DNA from: Verrucomicrobiales bacterium
GTDB taxonomy: Bacteria; Verrucomicrobiota; Verrucomicrobiia; Limisphaerales; UBA9464
DNA length: 46,698 bases
NCBI GenBank assembly: GCA_016793645.1
Contig: JAEUHD010000279.1
Span: forward strand, 1-46,698
Direction: 5' to 3'
Shown: positions 42,029 through 46,698 of the stretch, in pieces
Numbering within the stretch: position 1 is the first letter of the stretch
How the letters are laid out: each line of letters starts with the position of its first letter
Notes under the pieces: generated by a model
The model's database searches: none
What the model saw: the letters and a program-made list of their open reading frames with translations, nothing else
What the model was told of the DNA's origin: nothing
Made by a program: the position numbers and the translations under genes

Positions 42029-42511
42029 ATGAGACGCCTTTTCGCGGCCACGGCCGCCCTCCTCGTCTGCTGCCTTCCCCTGGGTTGCGGCACACCGCCC
42101 AAGGGGGCCGGGGCCGGGAGATACGCCGCGGTCGAAATTGACGGATTCTCCCGCGTCGCCGTCGACCTCGCCGTCCAGCAGGTCTGCGAACGACACGCCT
42201 ACACGAAGGTGAGCCAGAAGAATGATTCGTTCACGTACGAGAAGGCCGGGAGCACCGGACAGAACATCCTCTGGGGAAACCTGGAACGCGGAGTCTGGGA
42301 GCGGATCGTCATCAAGGTGACCCGGTTGACCGAAGCCGACCACTTCCTCGTCACGCTCGACGCATACCGGATCCATGACCACGGGGATTCATTGCTCGAG
42401 GAAAGCAAGAAGATGGGGCCCGCGATGCAAAGCAAGTACCAGGCAATGGTTGAGGAGATAAAGAAGCTCCTCGAACCCATACCGCCGCCGCCGGAGCCGT
42501 CGTCCAAGTAA
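42029..42511 (+). CDS. Small lipoprotein of unknown function
   Basis: About 160 residues from the ATG at 42029 (MRRLFAATAALLVCCLPLGC), a lipoprotein signal with lipobox PLGC; a GTG at 42008 adds seven residues. The mature part has an alpha/beta look (VAVDLAVQQVCERHAYTKVS, VWERIVIKVTRLTEADHFLV, KKMGPAMQSKYQAMVEEIKK) and ends in a Pro-rich tail. I recognise no family. It sits between the DUF1080 lipoprotein and the SGNH hydrolase with short gaps, so co-expression is likely. Confidence 0.75.
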   Translation: MRRLFAATAALLVCCLPLGCGTPPKGAGAGRYAAVEIDGFSRVAVDLAVQQVCERHAYTKVSQKNDSFTYEKAGSTGQNILWGNLERGVWERIVIKVTRLTEADHFLVTLDAYRIHDHGDSLLEESKKMGPAMQSKYQAMVEEIKKLLEPIPPPPEPSSK

Positions 42512-42538
42512 CCCACCCGGCCTTCCCAGCCGGACTGC

Positions 42539-43591
42539 ATGAATCTCCTCCGCCCCCGCTTCGCTGTCGGCACCCTGCTGATGACGCTCCTGTGGAGCAC
42601 CGCCATGGGCAGTTCCGCCACGGATCCGGTGCCTCGCACGGAGAACGGGTGGCAGGCGCGTCAGGACACCATCAATGCCTCCGCAGCTTCAGCGGGCGCC
42701 CAGGCGGAAGTGGTGTTCATCGGAGACTCCATCACCCAGGGGTGGGAGGACGACGGCAGGGAGGTCTGGGAACGCTTCTACGCCCCCCGTCATGCCCTCA
42801 ACCTTGGGATCGGCGGTGATCGGACCCAGCATGTCCTGTGGCGCCTCGACCACGGCAACCTGAAGGGACTCCACCCCAAGGCGGCCGTCGTCATGATCGG
42901 CACCAACAATTCCAATGGCGAAGACAACACCGTTGCCGAAATCGCCGAAGGCGTCGCCGCCATCGTCTCCAAGCTCCGGACCTCCCTACCGGACACGCGG
43001 GTCCTCCTCCTCGCGATCTTCCCCCGGGGCGAAGCACCCAATGCCCAGCGCGGCAAGCTCTGCCAGATTAACCAGGTGCTCCAAAAACTCGATGACGGAA
43101 CGAATGTCGTCTTCCTCGACATAGGACATCGGTTCCTCAATGCCACTGGGACTCTTCCCAAGGAAATCATGCCGGATTTCCTGCACCTCAGCCCCGCCGG
43201 ATACCGGATTTGGGCCGAAGCCATGGAGCCGAAGCTCGCATCCCTGATCGCGACCGCACCCTCCCCGGCCGCCAACCCGCTGACTGGAGACTGGGTCTGG
43301 ACCATCCACGGACCCGACGGCCAGCCGATTTCCGCGCCACTCCAACTGGTACAGTCCGGAAACTCCGTGACGGGACAGTTCTCCGCCGGACCGGATCGCT
43401 GGCTCAAGATCGAGAACGGCAAGGTCGAGGGGAGCCGCTTTTCCTGGACCGTTCGACGCGTCCGACCCAATGGGGAAACCGCCGTGTACGAGATGTCCGG
43501 CGAAGTCTCCGGCAATGCCATCACCGGCAAGACCCGGACCACCCTCGACGGGAATGATGCCACCAGCGACTGGAACGCCCGCCGGAAATGA
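42539..43591 (+). CDS. Secreted SGNH/GDSL hydrolase with C-terminal beta domain
   Basis: 350 residues with a signal peptide (MNLLRPRFAVGTLLMTLLWS, then TAMGSSA). Residues ~55-235 are an SGNH hydrolase of the platelet-activating-factor acetylhydrolase-like type: block I VVFIGDSITQGW (catalytic Ser), block II NLGIGGDRTQHVLWRL, block III VVMIGTNNSNGEDN, and block V DFLHLSPAGYRIW with the Asp/His pair. All four catalytic blocks are intact. The last ~105 residues form a beta domain (GDWVWTIHGPDGQPISAPLQ, GRDATSDW-like end) also seen in other secreted verrucomicrobial enzymes. Likely an esterase or carbohydrate deacetylase; substrate not known. Its stop overlaps the next start (ATGA). Confidence 0.9.
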   Translation: MNLLRPRFAVGTLLMTLLWSTAMGSSATDPVPRTENGWQARQDTINASAASAGAQAEVVFIGDSITQGWEDDGREVWERFYAPRHALNLGIGGDRTQHVLWRLDHGNLKGLHPKAAVVMIGTNNSNGEDNTVAEIAEGVAAIVSKLRTSLPDTRVLLLAIFPRGEAPNAQRGKLCQINQVLQKLDDGTNVVFLDIGHRFLNATGTLPKEIMPDFLHLSPAGYRIWAEAMEPKLASLIATAPSPAANPLTGDWVWTIHGPDGQPISAPLQLVQSGNSVTGQFSAGPDRWLKIENGKVEGSRFSWTVRRVRPNGETAVYEMSGEVSGNAITGKTRTTLDGNDATSDWNARRK

Positions 43592-44742
43592 ACCGGCCGT
43601 CCACGTCCCCCACCGAAGCCGCCGATATGACTGGAGCCCCGTGGTATTCGGTGTCCAACGCGTCGGAGGTCGCGTCGCCGGCCCTGCTGTTGTACCCGGA
43701 CCGAATCGAGGAAAACCTCCGCCACATGCGGACCCTCGTGGGCGGAAATGCCGCCAGGCTCCGTCCGCACGTAAAAACCCACAAGCTGGCGCCGGTAATT
43801 GCCCTCAAGCGGGCGCAGGGCATCACGAAGTTCAAATGCTCCACCATCGCGGAATGCGAGATGGTCGCCGGGGCGGGCGGTGAGGACGTCCTGCTCGCCT
43901 ATCCGCTCACCGGACCCAACATCCGACGCTTTCTTGAACTGCAGCGGGCCGTCCCCGGAACGCGGTTCCGGGCAGTTGCGGACGATCCCGCCACCGTCCA
44001 CGAACTCTCTGCAGCCGCCACCGCCCAGCATGCCGGGATCGCCCTCCTTATCGATCTCAATGTCGGCATGAACCGCACCGGGATACCCGCCGGGGACGAA
44101 GCGCTCGCGCTCATTGCAGAGATCCGTCGCCTGCCGGGCCTTCGCTGGGAAGGCCTTCATGCCTACGACGGACACCTGGCCATCGCCGACGTAACGGCGC
44201 GGGCACGCCAATGGGCCTCCGCGCTCGGACCGGTCTGGCGGCTCCGCGACCGGCTTCAGGATGCAGGCCACCCCGCACCCCTCATCGTTGGTGGCGGCAC
44301 CCCCACCCTCCCGTTCTTCGCCGGACTCCCGGAGGTCGAATGCGGCGCCGGGACTCCCGTGCTCTGGGATTTCGGGCAGCCGCTGCACAATCCCGACCTC
44401 GACTTTCTTCACGCCGCCGTGCTGTTGACCCGGGTGGTGAGCCGTCCGCTGCCCGGACGCCTCTGCCTCGACCTCGGTCACAAGGCGGTGGCTTCGGAAA
44501 TGCAGCCGCCCCGCGTCCGGATCTTCGGCCTCGAGGACGCCACGTTCGTCGGCCACAGCGAGGAGCACCTTGTGATCGAGACGCCCCGCGCTGCGGAATT
44601 CCCGGTGGGTCACATTTTCTACGCCCTGCCCCGTCACGTCTGCCCCACAGTGGCCCTTCAGTCCGAGGTCGCCGTGGTTCGGGACGGCCGGGTGACGGAG
44701 TCCTGGCCCGTCACCGCCCGGGCCCGCCGGATCACGGTCTGA
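43588..44742 (+). CDS. D-threonine aldolase/D-serine dehydratase-like PLP enzyme
   Basis: 384 residues; ATG at 43588 overlaps the stop of the SGNH gene by 4 bp, so the pair is translationally coupled. The N-terminal alanine-racemase-type barrel carries the PLP lysine in LRPHVKTHKLAPVIALK. GMNRTGIPAGDEAL, LHAYDGHLAIAD and LIVGGGTPTLPFF (phosphate-binding) follow. The C-terminal beta domain has SEEHLVIETP and LPRHVCPTVALQSE, where the histidine and cysteine correspond to the metal site of D-threonine aldolases and eukaryote-type D-serine dehydratases. The reaction is therefore PLP- and metal-dependent cleavage or dehydration of a D-amino acid. Which one cannot be decided. The dipeptidase gene follows 13 bp later. 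Confidence 0.9.
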   Translation: MNRPSTSPTEAADMTGAPWYSVSNASEVASPALLLYPDRIEENLRHMRTLVGGNAARLRPHVKTHKLAPVIALKRAQGITKFKCSTIAECEMVAGAGGEDVLLAYPLTGPNIRRFLELQRAVPGTRFRAVADDPATVHELSAAATAQHAGIALLIDLNVGMNRTGIPAGDEALALIAEIRRLPGLRWEGLHAYDGHLAIADVTARARQWASALGPVWRLRDRLQDAGHPAPLIVGGGTPTLPFFAGLPEVECGAGTPVLWDFGQPLHNPDLDFLHAAVLLTRVVSRPLPGRLCLDLGHKAVASEMQPPRVRIFGLEDATFVGHSEEHLVIETPRAAEFPVGHIFYALPRHVCPTVALQSEVAVVRDGRVTESWPVTARARRITV

Positions 44743-44755
44743 ACCGACGCCCGAC

Positions 44756-45847
44756 ATGAAGCCCCGCCTCATCCTCGACGCCCATCTGGATCTCTCGTTC
44801 AATGCGATGGATTTCAACCGGGACCTTCGCTGGCCCCTCGAGCGGATCCGCCGCCATGAACTGGGCATGCGTGACCACGTCTTCCGCTCGCGAGGCGTGG
44901 TCAGTTTCCCCGAGATGCGCCGCGGACGCATCGGGTTGTGCGTCGCCACCCAGCTCGCCCGCTTCGTGGACCGGTTTTCCAAGATGCCGGGATGGAACAG
45001 TCCCGAACAGGCGTGGGCCTGGACCCAGGGACAGCATGCCTGGCACCGCGAGATGGAACGGGTCAGGGAACTGCGCCAACTCCGGACCGGACCGGAACTT
45101 CTCGAACACGCCGCCCGTTGGCGGGATGCGGACGAGGCCACCGCGGCGACGCTGCCCATTGGATACGTGCTCAGCCTGGAGGGCGCCGACTCCATCGTCA
45201 CCCCACGCCACCTCGAAACGGCGTTCGGATACGGACTGCGCATTATCGGGCTGACACACTACGGCCCCGGCATTCACGGACAAGGCACCGATGCCCTCGG
45301 GCCGCTGACGCCGCGCGGACACGAACTGCTGCGCGAGATGCGACGACTGGGCCTGATTCTCGACGCCACGCACCTCAGCGATGAGTCGTTCCAAGATGCC
45401 CTGGACCGCTGGGACGGCCCGGTGTGGGCCAGCCATTCCAACTGCCGCGCCCTCGCCCGCTGGAACCGGCAGTTCGACGACGACCAAATCCGGGAACTCG
45501 CCCGCCGGGGTGCAGTCATCGGAATGGCCTTCGATGCCATCATGATGGTCCACGGCTGGGCGCACCACCGGTCGCGTCCCGAGGATTTTCAACTCCGCCT
45601 CGAAAAGATCATCGAGCACATCGACCACATCTGCCAGCTCACCGGCTCGGCGTCGCACGTGATGATCGGCAGCGACCTCGATGGAGGATTCGGCACCGAG
45701 CAGATGCCGATGGATCTGGACAGCATCGCCGACCTCGCCCGCCTCGACGACCTGCTGGCAGCCCGCGGCTATGCCCCGGATGCCGTGGAGGGAATCCTGT
45801 CCGGAAACGCGCTGGCCTTCCTGGCCCGGCACCTTCCCCGGTCCTGA
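44756..45847 (+). CDS. Membrane dipeptidase-family (peptidase M19) protein
   Basis: 363 residues, no evident signal peptide. This is the renal-dipeptidase TIM barrel: LILDAHLDLSFN (H-x-D metal ligands, His10/Asp12), GYVLSLEGADSI (bridging glutamate), LDATHLSDESF, WASHSNCRALARWNRQFDDD (histidine plus RN segment), and HVMIGSDLDGGFGTEQMPMD. All zinc ligands appear present. M19 enzymes split dipeptides and accept D-residues at the C-terminal position. Next to a D-threonine-aldolase-like gene this suggests a route that frees and breaks down D-amino acids, for instance from peptidoglycan. That link is inference from gene order. Confidence 0.92.
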   Translation: MKPRLILDAHLDLSFNAMDFNRDLRWPLERIRRHELGMRDHVFRSRGVVSFPEMRRGRIGLCVATQLARFVDRFSKMPGWNSPEQAWAWTQGQHAWHREMERVRELRQLRTGPELLEHAARWRDADEATAATLPIGYVLSLEGADSIVTPRHLETAFGYGLRIIGLTHYGPGIHGQGTDALGPLTPRGHELLREMRRLGLILDATHLSDESFQDALDRWDGPVWASHSNCRALARWNRQFDDDQIRELARRGAVIGMAFDAIMMVHGWAHHRSRPEDFQLRLEKIIEHIDHICQLTGSASHVMIGSDLDGGFGTEQMPMDLDSIADLARLDDLLAARGYAPDAVEGILSGNALAFLARHLPRS

Positions 45848-45886
45848 AGTCCCAGCGGGAAGGGACCGCGTTGAATAAAATTGATA

Positions 45887-45906
45887 CCGTCCGGCACGCC
45901 GGACGG
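45887..45906 (+). other. Hairpin before the cytochrome c gene
   Basis: An exact 8-bp stem CCGTCCGG/CCGGACGG with CACG loop, followed by TTGAAATTG and not by a T-run. It lies just after an unusually AT-rich patch (45870-45886, TTGAATAAAATTGATA), which may hold promoter elements for the gene at 45942. Confidence 0.4.
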
Positions 45907-45941
45907 TTGAAATTGCGTGCCTACGGCGGAAACTGTTTCCC

Positions 45942-46698
45942 ATGGGCCCCAAGTCCTCGCATCGCTCCGCCATACCCGGGTGGATCCTTCTTTGGATCGG
46001 CGCCCTGGTAACCGCGGGATCGGTTCCGGCCGCGGAACCCGCTCGTCCCGCCACGCTCGCCTTCAACCGCGACATTCGCCCGATCCTCTCCGATCACTGT
46101 TTCGCCTGCCACGGAACGGATGCCCGCAAGCGCAAGGCCGGACTCCGACTCGACCTCGCCGAAGGAGCCTATGCGACCAACAAGCATGGGATCCCCGCCA
46201 TTCTGCCCGGCAACCTTTCGGGATCCGAAGTCTGGAAACGGATCACCACCGAGGACCCCGAGGAGATCATGCCGCCTCCGGACAGTCACAAACCCCTGTC
46301 CTCGGAGCAGCGGGAAATTCTCCGGCGCTGGATCGAACAAGGCGCCCCCTACCAACGGCACTGGTCCTTCGAACCCCTGGGCACGCCAGCGGTTCCCGAA
46401 CCTGTAGCCGGCGTCCCGTCTCCCGATGAAAACCCCCTCGACCGCTTTATCCGGAGCCGCCTCGCCCGCGAGGGACTGAAACCGTCTCCGGAAGCAGACC
46501 GGCCGACCTTGATCCGGCGCCTGAGCTTCGACCTGCGCGGACTGCCTCCCACGCCGGCCGAAGTGAACGCCTTCCTAGCGGACACGCGTCCCGGAGCCTA
46601 CCGGCGCCTCGTGGACCAGTTTCTGGCCTCCCCGGCCTATGGCGAGGAGATGGCCCGCCACTGGCTCGACGTCGCCCGATACGGCGACACCCACGGAC
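45942..46698 (+). CDS. PSD1-type cytochrome c domain protein, 3' truncated
   Basis: The frame is open from the ATG at 45942 to the end of the window (252 codons visible), so the C-terminus is missing. A signal peptide (GWILLWIGALVTAGSVPAA) is followed by the planctomycete-type cytochrome c domain: LAFNRDIRPILSDHCFACHG with the heme-binding CxxCH, RKAGLRLDLAEGAY, AILPGNLSGSEVWKRI, DPEEIMPPPDSHKPLSSEQR and LRRWIEQGAPYQRHWSFEPL. Then comes the start of a DUF1549 domain (NPLDRFIRSRLAREGLKPSP, LRGLPPTPAEVNAFL, YGEEMARHWLDVARYGDTHG). Full-length PSD1 proteins run to about 800-1100 residues and usually end in DUF1553; they are often paired with a Tat-exported DUF1501 protein, which could lie just outside. 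Confidence 0.92.
   Translation, partial: MGPKSSHRSAIPGWILLWIGALVTAGSVPAAEPARPATLAFNRDIRPILSDHCFACHGTDARKRKAGLRLDLAEGAYATNKHGIPAILPGNLSGSEVWKRITTEDPEEIMPPPDSHKPLSSEQREILRRWIEQGAPYQRHWSFEPLGTPAVPEPVAGVPSPDENPLDRFIRSRLAREGLKPSPEADRPTLIRRLSFDLRGLPPTPAEVNAFLADTRPGAYRRLVDQFLASPAYGEEMARHWLDVARYGDTHG

Noticed and set aside
42790..45243. An 817-codon antisense open frame across the SGNH/PLP-enzyme/dipeptidase genes
   Set aside because: No family motifs and low-complexity composition; the opposite strand carries three clear enzymes with intact catalytic motifs.

Overview
The window reads as a contiguous piece of a high-GC chromosome from a Verrucomicrobiota-like bacterium, most probably one of the Pedosphaera/Limisphaerales-type lineages. 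This is inferred from gene content: an LL-diaminopimelate aminotransferase, two tandem orphan MacB/FtsX permeases of the ADOP type, a type II pseudopilin with an H-x9-DG tail, DUF1080 and DUF3616 secreted proteins, a CotH/lamin-tail protein, a PSD1-type cytochrome c protein and many Tat-exported enzymes. Strong Shine-Dalgarno sites are scarce, so several start codons are judgement calls.

Layout. 1-11 kb: the 3' end of a LamG-type tandem-repeat secreted protein with a clear terminator, a reverse-strand TrmN6-like methyltransferase, a secreted beta-propeller protein, a large FtsX/YbbP-type permease and a CotH-kinase/lamin-tail protein. These are separated by two kinds of non-coding repeat: a palindromic REP-like element (2.45-2.65, 5.10-5.17 and 10.96-11.13 kb) and a degenerate heptamer repeat (7.82-7.95 kb, again at 24.07-24.20 kb). 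11-19 kb: dapL (reverse), two ADOP permeases, a MOSC protein with a structured leader, and a Tat-exported TIM-barrel isomerase-like protein. 19.3-20.76 kb: a 1.43-kb insertion sequence with a DDE transposase, repeated transposase-binding motifs and a 16-bp flanking duplication, inserted just upstream of a tRNA-Val(CAC) promoter. 20.9-27 kb: a sugar isomerase, then reverse-strand glpF-glpK, a LamB-like porin and a DUF3616 protein; the first three form a plausible glycerol/sugar uptake set.

27.2-32.1 kb: a ribosomal and housekeeping run, rpsP-khpA-trmD-rplS followed by a stand-alone CoaB, a membrane TPR protein and an MFS transporter. RimM, usually between khpA/rpsP and trmD, is absent. 32.2-36 kb (reverse): a polysaccharide deacetylase and a DEAD-box-like protein whose ATPase motifs I, II, III, V and VI are all degenerate, although the helicase fold, an RGG-rich linker and a DbpA-like RNA-binding tail remain. 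It looks like a pseudo-helicase and is the most unusual protein in the window. 36.4-39.4 kb: a Tat-exported alkaline phosphatase, a small unknown protein, purE, and an intergenic region holding a candidate small RNA (promoter, hairpin, strong terminator) just before a pseudopilin gene.

40.3-46.7 kb: a forward-strand run of a sugar epimerase, a DUF1080 lipoprotein, a small lipoprotein, an SGNH hydrolase, a D-threonine-aldolase-like PLP enzyme overlapping it by 4 bp, a membrane-dipeptidase-family enzyme, and a PSD1-type cytochrome c protein cut by the window end. This looks like a scavenging cluster for sugars, esters and D-amino-acid-containing peptides.
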